A stretch of DNA of 64,000 bases from an uncultured Prevotellaceae bacterium (GTDB lineage: Bacteria > Bacteroidota > Bacteroidia > Bacteroidales > Muribaculaceae), in assembly GCA_905207705.1 (NCBI GenBank), contig CAJLMA010000010.1, positions 8,001 through 72,000 on the forward strand. Direction: 5' to 3'. Both the position numbers and the translations under genes were made by a program. Shown piece after piece: positions 35,212 to 43,734 of this stretch; position 1 is the first letter of the stretch, and every line of letters begins with the position of its first letter. A model generated the notes under the pieces. It was not told the origin of the DNA. It saw only the letters and a list, made by a program, of their open reading frames with translations, and did no database searches.

Positions 35212-36924
35212 ATGTATATAAGAAAAATATTGAAAATAACCGGGCATAAAGTTCTTGCTGGAACTTTATGCCTTTTGGCTATTTCTTTTGCAGATATTGT
35301 TTTGAGTGGAAGTGCATGGGCTCAGGAATCTTCATCGAGCGACAGTATACGGGTAGATACTACCGCATGGCATCCATCGCCGGGCAGGATAAAGCCTCAG
35401 ATACCGTCGGCCGACAGGACTGTCAAGAACCGCGTATTCCTTGAGCGTGCTGATTATCTGGTGGCCGATGAACGGATAAGCACTGATTATCAGATATTGC
35501 GTGGCAACGTGGTATTCAGGAAGGAAGGCGTGTTCATGTACTGCGACAGTGCTTATTTCTATGAATCTTCGAGTTCGCTTGATGCTTTCGGAAATGTAAA
35601 GATGAATCAAGGCGATACGTTGTTTGTATATGCCGACGTAATGTATTATGATGGTATTGCCGAGTTGGCGCAGTTGCGGTACAACGTAAAGCTTGAGAAC
35701 AAGGATATGGAATTATACACCGACAGCCTTGACTATGACATGGTGGAGAACCTTGGATATTATTTTGAGGGGGGACGTATAATCGACACCGAGAATGAAC
35801 TTGTGTCGATATACGGGCAATATGCACCTGATACGAAAGATGCCGAGTTCTTGTTTAATGTCGAGCTTATTAATGAAAAGTATATTCTTCGCACCGACAC
35901 GTTGCACTATAATACAAACACCCATGTGGCCGATATCGTAGGCCCTACTACGATTGTTTCGGACAGCAACATAATATATACAAGTAAAGGCTGGTATGAT
36001 ACAAGTGCCGATAAGGCCACTTTGTATGACAGGTCGCTGCTCGTGGGAAATAACGGCATAAAACTTACCGGTGACACTTTGTTCTATGACAGAGTGTTGG
36101 GATATGGCGAGGCATTCGGAAACATGGTGCTTACCGATTCAATCCACAATTCCATTCTTGACGGAGAATATGGCTACCACGATGAGAAGGCCAACAGTTC
36201 TTTTGCCACAATCAGGGCAAGGGCAAGGGAAGTGAGTGAAAACGATACATTACATCTGCATGGCGACACTATACGCACATATACCCTTGAAGATTCTACT
36301 CGGGTTATGATAGCCAATCCTAATGTGAGATTCTATAGGTTCAATGTGCAGGGTATTTGCGATTCAATGAGCTTTGTGGAGCGTGATTCCATGCTCAATA
36401 TGTATCACCATTCCATTATCTGGAGTGGAGCAAGGCAGATAAACGGAAATGAAATCAACATACATTTCAATGATTCCACTACCGATTATGCACTTTTGCC
36501 CGATTATGGCTTCATGGCCGAACATGTGGGCGAGGTGTATTTCAATCAGTTGTCGGGTAAAGAGATGAAGGCCTATTTTCTCAATCAAGAGTTGCGCAGG
36601 CTCGACGTGAGCGGTAATGTGCAGCTCATAATGTATCCTGCCGAAGAGGACTCTACCTATAACAAGTTGGTGGATGCTGAAAGCAGCGACATGGTCATTT
36701 TATTGAAGCCAAAGCAGGAGATAGACAAGATAACCATGTGGCCCGAAGTGACAGGTAATGTCACTCCGCTGTATCTTGCCCGAAGGACACAATATTATTT
36801 GCCGGGCTTTGCGTGGTATGATATATTGCGTCCAAAGAATCCAGAGGACATTTTTGTCATACCAAAAGAGATGCAAGAATTGTTCAATGCACCTGTGAAT
36901 ACGCGTCGTGTAAGGAAAAACTAA
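35212..36924 (+). CDS. LptA/OstA-like lipopolysaccharide transport protein
   Basis: A 570-residue envelope protein with an N-terminal signal segment (about residues 11-38) and a beta-rich body typical of OstA-like (LptA/LptD N-terminal) domains: ISTDYQILRGNVVFRKEGVFMYCDSAYFYESSSSLDAFGNVKM is a clear OstA signature. Related strand repeats run through to about residue 350. Such proteins form a bridge for lipopolysaccharide across the periplasm. The Bacteroidetes version is longer than E. coli LptA. Its place after a SurA-like gene supports an outer-membrane assembly role. Confidence 0.85.
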   Translation: MYIRKILKITGHKVLAGTLCLLAISFADIVLSGSAWAQESSSSDSIRVDTTAWHPSPGRIKPQIPSADRTVKNRVFLERADYLVADERISTDYQILRGNVVFRKEGVFMYCDSAYFYESSSSLDAFGNVKMNQGDTLFVYADVMYYDGIAELAQLRYNVKLENKDMELYTDSLDYDMVENLGYYFEGGRIIDTENELVSIYGQYAPDTKDAEFLFNVELINEKYILRTDTLHYNTNTHVADIVGPTTIVSDSNIIYTSKGWYDTSADKATLYDRSLLVGNNGIKLTGDTLFYDRVLGYGEAFGNMVLTDSIHNSILDGEYGYHDEKANSSFATIRARAREVSENDTLHLHGDTIRTYTLEDSTRVMIANPNVRFYRFNVQGICDSMSFVERDSMLNMYHHSIIWSGARQINGNEINIHFNDSTTDYALLPDYGFMAEHVGEVYFNQLSGKEMKAYFLNQELRRLDVSGNVQLIMYPAEEDSTYNKLVDAESSDMVILLKPKQEIDKITMWPEVTGNVTPLYLARRTQYYLPGFAWYDILRPKNPEDIFVIPKEMQELFNAPVNTRRVRKN

Positions 36925-36938
36925 GGAGAGGATTGTCA

Positions 36939-38885
36939 ATGAGCGATATAATAAAGTTATTACCTGATTCGGTTGCCAATCAGATTGCCGCCGGCGAGGT
37001 CATACAACGTCCGGCTTCAGTCATAAAGGAGCTTGTCGAAAACTCAATCGATGCAAATGCGTCAAGTATTACCATTATATTGAAGGAGGGCGGACGTACA
37101 TTGATTCAAGTTGTCGATGATGGTGATGGCATGAGCGATACCGATGCAAGGCTTGCTTTTGAACGACATTCAACATCAAAAATAAGGAATGCCGCCGATT
37201 TATATTCATTGCACACAATGGGATTCAGGGGAGAAGCTCTTGCTTCTATTGCGGCTGTTTCGCAGCTTGAGTTGCGGACAGCCAGGCGAGGATGCGATAT
37301 GGGTACCCATATATGCATAAGCGCGTCGAAGTGCGAGAGCCAAGAGCCCGATGCTTGTCCCACAGGTTGCAATTTTATGATTAAGAACTTGTTTTTCAAT
37401 ATGCCGGCAAGACGAAAATTCTTGAAACAGCCCAAGATTGAGATGGCAAACATTGTCAAGGAATTTGAACGTCTTGCTTTGGTAAATCCTTCGGTGGAGT
37501 TCACAATGTACAGCAATGACAACATGCTGTACAAACTTGTTCCTGGAAATATCAAGCAGCGCATCCAAGCGTTGTTTGGCCCGAAGATGGAGGAGCAATT
37601 GATTCCCATATCGATAGACACGTCGCTTGTAAAAATCGAAGGGTTTGTGGGGAAGCCTGAGAATGCGCGGAAACGCAATTTCATACAGTATTTCTTTGTC
37701 AATGGCCGGTATATGCGGCATCCGTATTTTCATAAGGCCGTGTTGTCGAGCTATGAGCAATTGATTCCCGACACCACGCAGCCTAATTATTTCTTGTATC
37801 TTACGGTAGAGCCTGAGACGATAGATGTGAACATACACCCGACAAAGACCGAGATAAAATTTGAGAATGAGATTCCTATATGGCAAATATTATCGGCAGC
37901 CGTGAAGGAATCATTGGGACGCTTCAGCGCAGTGCCTTCGATTGATTTCGATACCGATGATGCCCCTGAGATTCCGGCTTTCACAGGAGAACATGAAGAC
38001 TCAGTGCCAGAATCGCCTAATATAGACATCGATATGTCTTATAATCCGTTTGACATTGGGGCAAGCCGAGCCGACATGCAATTGCCTAAAAAGGGGAAAA
38101 CAGAAAATACTTCATCGTACAGTTCAAACAGATTCAAGGCGAGTCCTGCTGTTGATTGGGAAAAACTGTATGAGAATTTTGAGTATTCCCGACAGAAGGG
38201 TATTGAGGAAATGCCCGAGGTTGAGCCGGACGAGCAGGAAGAATATGTGAGTAAGCTTGCCGGGGCAGGAGTGAGAAGTAATGTGACAGAAGATGCTGAT
38301 ATGCCTCGATTGGGAAACTTTGAGTGTTCAACAAACTGCATTCAGTTGAAAGGGCGTTATATACTCTCGCCGGTAAAGTCGGGCTTGATGATAGTGGACC
38401 AGCACAGGGCGCATGTGAAAATATTGTCGGATAAATATTTAAAAAACTTGTCAGCGGGCAATGTTGCATCGCAACGAGTGATGTTCCCTGACGTGTTGCA
38501 CCTTTCGCGTTCTCAACATATTGTGCTCGAAGAAATTATAGGAGAGCTCGAAAGTGTAGGATTTGACATTGCAAGTCTTGGAGGAACCGATTGGTCAATT
38601 GCAGGAGTGCCTGTCGGAATAGAAAATGTCGATGTCAAAGATTTGGTCATGCAAGTCATAGAATCGGTAACCGAAGGTGGAAAGTCAATATCTTCCCGAA
38701 TAAATGAGCATATAGCCATAGTCGTGGCCGAGAAGGCCGCTGTTCCTTATGGCAGGCAATTGACCCAAGAGGAGATGGACAAGCTGCTCAGCGACCTGTT
38801 ACAGCTCGATACCCCCAATTACACGCCCGATGGGAAAATCGTGATGAGCATAATGACAATGGAACAGATAGCAAAAATGTTTTAA
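36939..38885 (+). CDS. mutL: DNA mismatch repair protein MutL
   Basis: GHKL ATPase of 648 residues that links MutS to strand removal in mismatch repair. N-terminal ATPase motifs are visible: NQIAAGEVIQRPASVIKELVENSIDA, DDGDGM, RHSTSKI and GFRGEALASI. A linker at about 345-460 precedes the dimerisation domain. The region matching the endonuclease motif DQHAxxERxxxxE reads DQHRAHVKILSD, with the E, R and last E changed, so nicking activity is doubtful. The start at 36939 is supported by a rare strong SD (AAGGAG, 8-9 bases upstream). Same cluster as the OstA-like gene, 14 bases after it. Confidence 0.95.
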   Translation: MSDIIKLLPDSVANQIAAGEVIQRPASVIKELVENSIDANASSITIILKEGGRTLIQVVDDGDGMSDTDARLAFERHSTSKIRNAADLYSLHTMGFRGEALASIAAVSQLELRTARRGCDMGTHICISASKCESQEPDACPTGCNFMIKNLFFNMPARRKFLKQPKIEMANIVKEFERLALVNPSVEFTMYSNDNMLYKLVPGNIKQRIQALFGPKMEEQLIPISIDTSLVKIEGFVGKPENARKRNFIQYFFVNGRYMRHPYFHKAVLSSYEQLIPDTTQPNYFLYLTVEPETIDVNIHPTKTEIKFENEIPIWQILSAAVKESLGRFSAVPSIDFDTDDAPEIPAFTGEHEDSVPESPNIDIDMSYNPFDIGASRADMQLPKKGKTENTSSYSSNRFKASPAVDWEKLYENFEYSRQKGIEEMPEVEPDEQEEYVSKLAGAGVRSNVTEDADMPRLGNFECSTNCIQLKGRYILSPVKSGLMIVDQHRAHVKILSDKYLKNLSAGNVASQRVMFPDVLHLSRSQHIVLEEIIGELESVGFDIASLGGTDWSIAGVPVGIENVDVKDLVMQVIESVTEGGKSISSRINEHIAIVVAEKAAVPYGRQLTQEEMDKLLSDLLQLDTPNYTPDGKIVMSIMTMEQIAKMF

Positions 38886-38901
38886 ATTAGGATGTAATGC
38901 C

Positions 38902-40122
38902 ATGGGAAAGAATATGATTAACATGAAGAAAATCTTGAATTTGATTATTTTACTTATGGTCATTACATGTGGCTTTAATGTTTGCCGAGCCAATAATGGA
39001 TTTGCTTTGGAGATGGATTCGTTGATGAAATCGGTTTATTACGAGAGTGCTCCGGGAGCTGCGGTGCTGGTGGCCTATGGTGACAGTGTATTATTTGAAG
39101 GATATTACGGAACTTCCGACATGGAGTTGCAGACGCCTGTCGACAGTTCCACTGTTTTTAACATCGCATCCATATCCAAGCAGTTTACAGTAGCAAGCAT
39201 CTTGAAGCTGCAGGAGAAAGGAAAATTATCTATAGATGATTCAGTGGCAAGTTTTTTCCCTGAATATCGCAGCGACATCTGGCAGAAAGTGAAGTTGAGG
39301 CACATAATGAGCCAATCTTCGGGCATACCCGATTTGCGGCCACGCGATGACAGGAATTTCATGCTTTATGCTAACGACAGCCAGAGCATGGAGTATTTCA
39401 AGGACCTTGATTCTTTGAAATTTGAGCCAGGAACAGAATATGATTATGTGAACCCGACATTCTTGCTGCTTGCAGAAATAATACACCGCATAGAGGGTAT
39501 TGAATTTGTGGACTTTCAAAAACGCAACATATTCAAGCCGGCAGGGATGACCTCCACTTGTTATTTTAACCCTGACGAGGAGATTCCACATTCGGCACAT
39601 GGATATGTGCCAAACGGGAATGTCATGGCAAATGTGGCCGATATGGATTCGTTTAAAAGCTATGAGCGCACGGATGATTATTTTATTGACAACCGTGGCC
39701 GTCAATGGGCAGAGTGTGATTATGGCGAGGAAACGTTTTTTGCCACACGTCCTGATGGAGGAATTTATTCCACTGCACGCGACCTGCTGAAATGGGAAGC
39801 CTTGTTGTCGAGCCATGAGTTTATAGGAGCTGCAAGTCTTGATAATGCTTACAGCAGGCAAGTGAAAGTGAGTGGTAGCCAATATTCTACATATCAGAAC
39901 CGGGCTAATACATGGTATGGATATGGCTGGTTTGTTGATGATACGCCAGGGAGGCCTGTGAAAATATATCATACCGGCGATAATGGCGGATTTCAGGCTT
40001 ATTTGGCAAAATATGCCGGTAGTTTGGTGCGCGTAATAATATTGTCCAATCGCAATGATGTGGACAGATGGAAGTTGCAGAATAACGTGGAAATTTTGCT
40101 TGTCAGGCATGGCATTTTATAA
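38902..40122 (+). CDS. Serine hydrolase (class C beta-lactamase/penicillin-binding protein family)
   Basis: A 406-residue secreted or periplasmic protein with a signal segment (about 10-30) and a beta-lactamase (AmpC/AmpH-type) fold. Active-site motifs: S-I-S-K (ASISKQFTVASIL, near residue 95-98), Y-x-N in DYVNPTFLLLAEI (near 177-179), and HTG in YHTGDNGGF near 357. The family includes peptidases and esterases; true beta-lactamase activity is unlikely to be its main role. It follows mutL by 16 bases and ends the cluster. Confidence 0.87.
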   Translation: MGKNMINMKKILNLIILLMVITCGFNVCRANNGFALEMDSLMKSVYYESAPGAAVLVAYGDSVLFEGYYGTSDMELQTPVDSSTVFNIASISKQFTVASILKLQEKGKLSIDDSVASFFPEYRSDIWQKVKLRHIMSQSSGIPDLRPRDDRNFMLYANDSQSMEYFKDLDSLKFEPGTEYDYVNPTFLLLAEIIHRIEGIEFVDFQKRNIFKPAGMTSTCYFNPDEEIPHSAHGYVPNGNVMANVADMDSFKSYERTDDYFIDNRGRQWAECDYGEETFFATRPDGGIYSTARDLLKWEALLSSHEFIGAASLDNAYSRQVKVSGSQYSTYQNRANTWYGYGWFVDDTPGRPVKIYHTGDNGGFQAYLAKYAGSLVRVIILSNRNDVDRWKLQNNVEILLVRHGIL

Positions 40123-40142
40123 AATGTCGTGCATAAGTATTT

Positions 40143-40262
40143 TGAAGCGAGCGAGATTTTGCGTATCTTTGGATAAGATAGGATGCGGCTTAGCATATCC
40201 AAGCATAAAAAACGCTGTTTTTCTGCTTGTCTCTGCGTTCATCTTTCACTATTTTTGAATAC
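40143..40262 (+). repeat. Intergenic hairpin-promoter repeat (copy D)
   Basis: Reads GCGAGATTTTGCGTATCTTTG, GATAAGATAGGATGCGGCTT, a strong hairpin (CAAGCA-AAAAA with TTTTT-TGCTTG, 40199-40229), then TCTCTGCGTTCATCTTTCAC and the -7 box TATTTTTG (40250-40257). It is most like the first unit of copy A. It lies 40 bases before the TPR gene. Confidence 0.75.
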
Positions 40263-40297
40263 AGTTCAAATTGATTAGTAAGTACATATAAAAATAT

Positions 40298-41713
40298 ATG
40301 AAAATACATTTATTTCTCGTAGGCATGTTGATGTCGGCTTCATTGGCATTTGGCGCAACGCTCGATGAGGCAAAGGAGGTTTTTCTCTCGGGTGACTATG
40401 AGAAGGCTTTGCCGATGCTCGAAGAGCAATATAGGAAAAATAAGCGAAATGCGTCGGTCAACCAGTGGATAGGTGTGTGCTTGTATAATCTTGGTCGCAT
40501 GGACGAGGCCAAGCCTTATTTCGAGTTTGCTAAAAGCAAGCGAGTTACCGAGTCTTACAAGTATCTTGCCCTTATCGATTTCCATAATTACGATTTCGAC
40601 GAGGCAGAAGAAATGTTAGGCTTATATGCCAAAGAGATGTCGAGGCTGAAAAAAGATATGCCTGCCGATGTTGATGCCATTTCGGGCTCGATAAGCAAGG
40701 CTAAAGTCATGCTCGACCATGTTGAAAAAGTGACTATTATAGACAGTATCGTTGTCGATAAATCAGATTTCTTCAGGAATTACCGTTTATCGTCAAGCGC
40801 AGGTTCGCTCAATGGAGCTGAAGCGTTGCCATTTAAAGTCGATGAAGACAGTATGATGGTTGTGTATATGCCCGAAAGCAAGGCCAGCATGTTTTGGAGC
40901 CAGGCAGATACTGCAGGAGTGAGACATTTGTATGAGTCGGTGGAGCTTTATGGAGGCAAGTGGGATGCGGGTCGTCAATTGCCGGAGACGGTCAATATGG
41001 ACGGCAGTTCTGCTTATCCGTTCATGATGGCCGACGGATTGACATTGTATTACGCCAATAATGGAAAAGAGTCAATTGGCGGTTATGACATCTTCATAAG
41101 CCGTAAAGATTCAGAGACAGGAGAATTTTATCAACCGCAGAACATAGGAATGCCATTTAATTCCCCGTTTGATGATTACATGCTTGTAATAGATGAATTT
41201 ACCGGTGCCGGATGGTGGGCAACCGACAGGAACCGCATTCCCGGGAAAGTGACTATATATGTGTACATACCTAATCAAGTAAGGGAAAACTACAGCCCTG
41301 ACGATCCTAATCTCATGTCGTATGCTTCGATTCGCGACATAAGTGATACATGGAACGGCGCGGATTTCTCCGGATTGCTTGCCGATATAAATTCAATTTC
41401 GACAATAGAGAAAAAAGAGCGGAAGGACTTTGAATTCCATTTGACCAACGGTGTTGTGTACACTCGTTTTGACCAGTTCAAGACAAGCGAAGCTCGACAT
41501 CGCATGGAAGAATTGATGGTAATGATTCAAAATCAGAAGAGTGACATTGAACGTTTGAACCGTCTTCGCGAGCAATATTCAAAAGTTACCGATGTGCAGC
41601 GCGGAGCTTTGCGAGGGGAAATATTGCGTCTTGAAAACAAGGTGGATAAATTCTTCGACGATAGGGAGCGCGTGGAAAATGAAATAAGAAAGCTTGAATT
41701 AAGAAACCGATAA
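40298..41713 (+). CDS. TPR and PD40-like repeat periplasmic protein
   Basis: A 471-residue protein with a signal peptide (residues 1-19, ending FGA). The N-terminal part (about 20-125) has two or three TPR-like helix pairs (AKEVFLSGDYEKALPMLEEQYRKN, NQWIGVCLYNLGRMDEAKPYFEFA). The middle (about 170-330) has beta-propeller-like PD40 strands (YPFMMADGLTLYYANNGKESIGGYDIFISRKD), as in OmpA-associated Bacteroidetes proteins. The C-terminus is a coiled coil (MEELMVMIQNQKSDIERLNRLREQ). No OmpA domain is present. Function unknown. floA follows 12 bases downstream. Confidence 0.75.
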   Translation: MKIHLFLVGMLMSASLAFGATLDEAKEVFLSGDYEKALPMLEEQYRKNKRNASVNQWIGVCLYNLGRMDEAKPYFEFAKSKRVTESYKYLALIDFHNYDFDEAEEMLGLYAKEMSRLKKDMPADVDAISGSISKAKVMLDHVEKVTIIDSIVVDKSDFFRNYRLSSSAGSLNGAEALPFKVDEDSMMVVYMPESKASMFWSQADTAGVRHLYESVELYGGKWDAGRQLPETVNMDGSSAYPFMMADGLTLYYANNGKESIGGYDIFISRKDSETGEFYQPQNIGMPFNSPFDDYMLVIDEFTGAGWWATDRNRIPGKVTIYVYIPNQVRENYSPDDPNLMSYASIRDISDTWNGADFSGLLADINSISTIEKKERKDFEFHLTNGVVYTRFDQFKTSEARHRMEELMVMIQNQKSDIERLNRLREQYSKVTDVQRGALRGEILRLENKVDKFFDDRERVENEIRKLELRNR

Positions 41714-41725
41714 ATATCTTTAATC

Positions 41726-42709
41726 ATGGAAATAACATTAATATTATTAGTGGCAATCGTATTGCTGGCATTGGCCATATTTTTTTATTATGTCCCATTT
41801 TTCATGTGGATTTCAGCCCGAGTATCGGGAGTCAGTATTTCGCTTGTGCAATTGTTCCTTATGAGGATAAGAAAAGTTCCGGCCAATGTAATCGTCCGTG
41901 CCATGATTGAAGCCCATAAAGCAGGATTGGGTGATGTAAACAGGGATGATCTTGAGGCTCATTATCTTGCCGGCGGCAATGTAGAGAAAGTGGTACATGC
42001 TCTCGTGTCGGCTGCCAAAGCCAATATAGACTTGGAATTCAAGATGGCTACTGCCATCGACCTTGCTGGGCGAGATGTGTTTCAGGCCGTGCAAATGTCG
42101 GTAAATCCAAAAGTAATAGATACGCCTCCGGTGACTGCCGTTGCCAAGGATGGGATTCAGTTGATAGCAAAAGCGAGAGTGACCGTGAGGGCAAATATAC
42201 GTCAATTGGTCGGCGGAGCCGGAGAGGACACTGTCCTTGCTCGTGTCGGCGAAGGCATAGTGTCATCTATAGGTTCGTCCGAGAGTCACAAGGAAGTGCT
42301 TGAAAATCCTGATTCCATCTCTAAACTTGTTTTGAAAAAAGGTTTGGACTCGGGCACTGCGTTTGAGATATTGTCGATTGACATCGCCGATATAGACATA
42401 GGCAAGAATATCGGTGCAACATTGCAAATGGATCAAGCCCAGGCCGATAAAAACATAGCCCAGGCAAAAGCCGAAGAACGCAGGGCAATGGCTATCGCCC
42501 TTGAACAGGAAATGAAGGCAAAGGCACAAGAGGCGCGAGCCAAAGTGATTGAAGCCGAGGCCGAGGTGCCGAAAGCAATGGCTGAAGCATTTAGGAACGG
42601 CAATCTTGGTATTATGGATTATTACAAGATGAAGAACATAGAAGCCGATACTGCGATGCGCGAGTCGATAGCCAAGCCTGTAGGAGGCAATAATACAGAA
42701 ACAAAATAA
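41726..42709 (+). CDS. floA: Flotillin-like protein FloA
   Basis: A 327-residue flotillin-like protein (UPF0365 group) that organises membrane microdomains. A single N-terminal hydrophobic segment (about 4-30) is followed by an SPFH-like domain (RVSGVSISLVQLFLMRIRKVPANVIVRAMI, DTPPVTAVAKDGIQLIAKARVTVRANI, VGGAGEDTVLARVGEGIVSSIGSS) and an Ala/Glu-rich coiled coil (about 235-300). Length and sequence match FloA well. It probably shares a transcript with the TPR gene. Confidence 0.95.
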   Translation: MEITLILLVAIVLLALAIFFYYVPFFMWISARVSGVSISLVQLFLMRIRKVPANVIVRAMIEAHKAGLGDVNRDDLEAHYLAGGNVEKVVHALVSAAKANIDLEFKMATAIDLAGRDVFQAVQMSVNPKVIDTPPVTAVAKDGIQLIAKARVTVRANIRQLVGGAGEDTVLARVGEGIVSSIGSSESHKEVLENPDSISKLVLKKGLDSGTAFEILSIDIADIDIGKNIGATLQMDQAQADKNIAQAKAEERRAMAIALEQEMKAKAQEARAKVIEAEAEVPKAMAEAFRNGNLGIMDYYKMKNIEADTAMRESIAKPVGGNNTETK

Positions 42710-42848
42710 AACACTTATATGGCGATGCATCAGTCGTGCGAGAAATAAGCTGAGTCGGTGCATGTGCATTTGATAAATCTGCAATTAAACATACGGTGTA
42801 CGGCATGCGATGGAGCATGCCGTCACTATTGTAAGCAAGTGGAAAGGT

Positions 42849-43667
42849 ATGATTGACTTTGAAAGAATAATAAAAAGCAGCCGATTGTATAATTTTCATT
42901 CACACACGCAATTCTGTGACGGATATGCGCCAATGGAAAAATTTGTTGAAGAAGCCGTGAAGGAGGGGTTTACCGATTATGGTTTCAGCCCGCATTCTCC
43001 CATTCCATTTGAATCTCCATGTAACATGAGCAGGGAGGCAGTGGCCGAGTACATGTCAGAATTTGAACGCCTGAAAACAATTTATGGAAATTGTTTGAAT
43101 TTGTACTCATCGATGGAAATCGATTATATCAGCAAAGATTGGGGACCCTCCAATCCTTATTTCGATACTATTCCGTTGGACTATAGAATTGGTTCGGTTC
43201 ATTTCATACCGGCTTTTGACGAGGAGGATAAGTATATCGATGTAGATGGGCGTTTCCAGACGTTTAAGGAAAAAATGCAGATATTTTTCCATAACGACAT
43301 TGAGGCTGTAGTACGCAGTTTCTACAAGCAATCGATTGACATGGTTGAAGCCGGCGGATTTGACGTGATAGGCCATCTTGACAAGATAGGTCATAATGCG
43401 GGGCACTTCAAGGAAGGCATCGAAGACGAAGCGTGGTATGAGGAATTGTTCATGCAATTATTTGAAGCGGTCATGGATAATCATCTCGTTATCGAGGTGA
43501 ACACGAAGGCTTGGAAAGAGCATCATCGTTTTTTCCCGAACTTGAAATATTTTGATTTGCTTAAGCGCAGCGGTGCAACATTGTTGATAAATTCGGATGC
43601 CCACTATCCGGCACTGATAAATGCCGGCCGTGACGATGCCATGGCATTATTGTGTGGAGACATTTGA
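42849..43667 (+). CDS. PHP-domain histidinol-phosphatase family protein
   Basis: A 272-residue metal-dependent phosphoesterase of the PHP family, closest in pattern to HisK-type histidinol-phosphatases. Visible metal ligands: FHSHTQFCDG near residue 20 (H-x-H), SPHSPIPFES, SMEIDYI, GSVHFI, GHLDKI and NSDAHYP near the end. The start at 42849 (MIDFERII) was chosen because GGAAAGG lies just upstream; a start at 42810 adds 13 atypical residues. No his genes are near. The true substrate could be histidinol phosphate or another phosphate ester. Confidence 0.82.
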   Translation: MIDFERIIKSSRLYNFHSHTQFCDGYAPMEKFVEEAVKEGFTDYGFSPHSPIPFESPCNMSREAVAEYMSEFERLKTIYGNCLNLYSSMEIDYISKDWGPSNPYFDTIPLDYRIGSVHFIPAFDEEDKYIDVDGRFQTFKEKMQIFFHNDIEAVVRSFYKQSIDMVEAGGFDVIGHLDKIGHNAGHFKEGIEDEAWYEELFMQLFEAVMDNHLVIEVNTKAWKEHHRFFPNLKYFDLLKRSGATLLINSDAHYPALINAGRDDAMALLCGDI

Positions 43668-43693
43668 TAATGTGGCGGTTTTTTGTAATTTTG
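43663..43693 (+). promoter_or_regulatory. Promoter of the PurF-like gene
   Basis: TTTG (43663-43666), 19 bases, TAATTTTG (43686-43693): a perfect Bacteroidetes-type promoter, 41 bases before the ATG. The -33 box overlaps the preceding stop codon. Confidence 0.75.
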
Positions 43694-43734
43694 CACATCT
43701 TTTTCGAAGTTAGGAATTATTAAATCAAAAATAT

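Noticed and set aside
42263..42784. Long minus-strand frame opposite the 3' part of floA
   Set aside because: Rich in Cys, His and Leu as expected for the complement of an Ala/Glu-rich coiled-coil gene; no family, no promoter.
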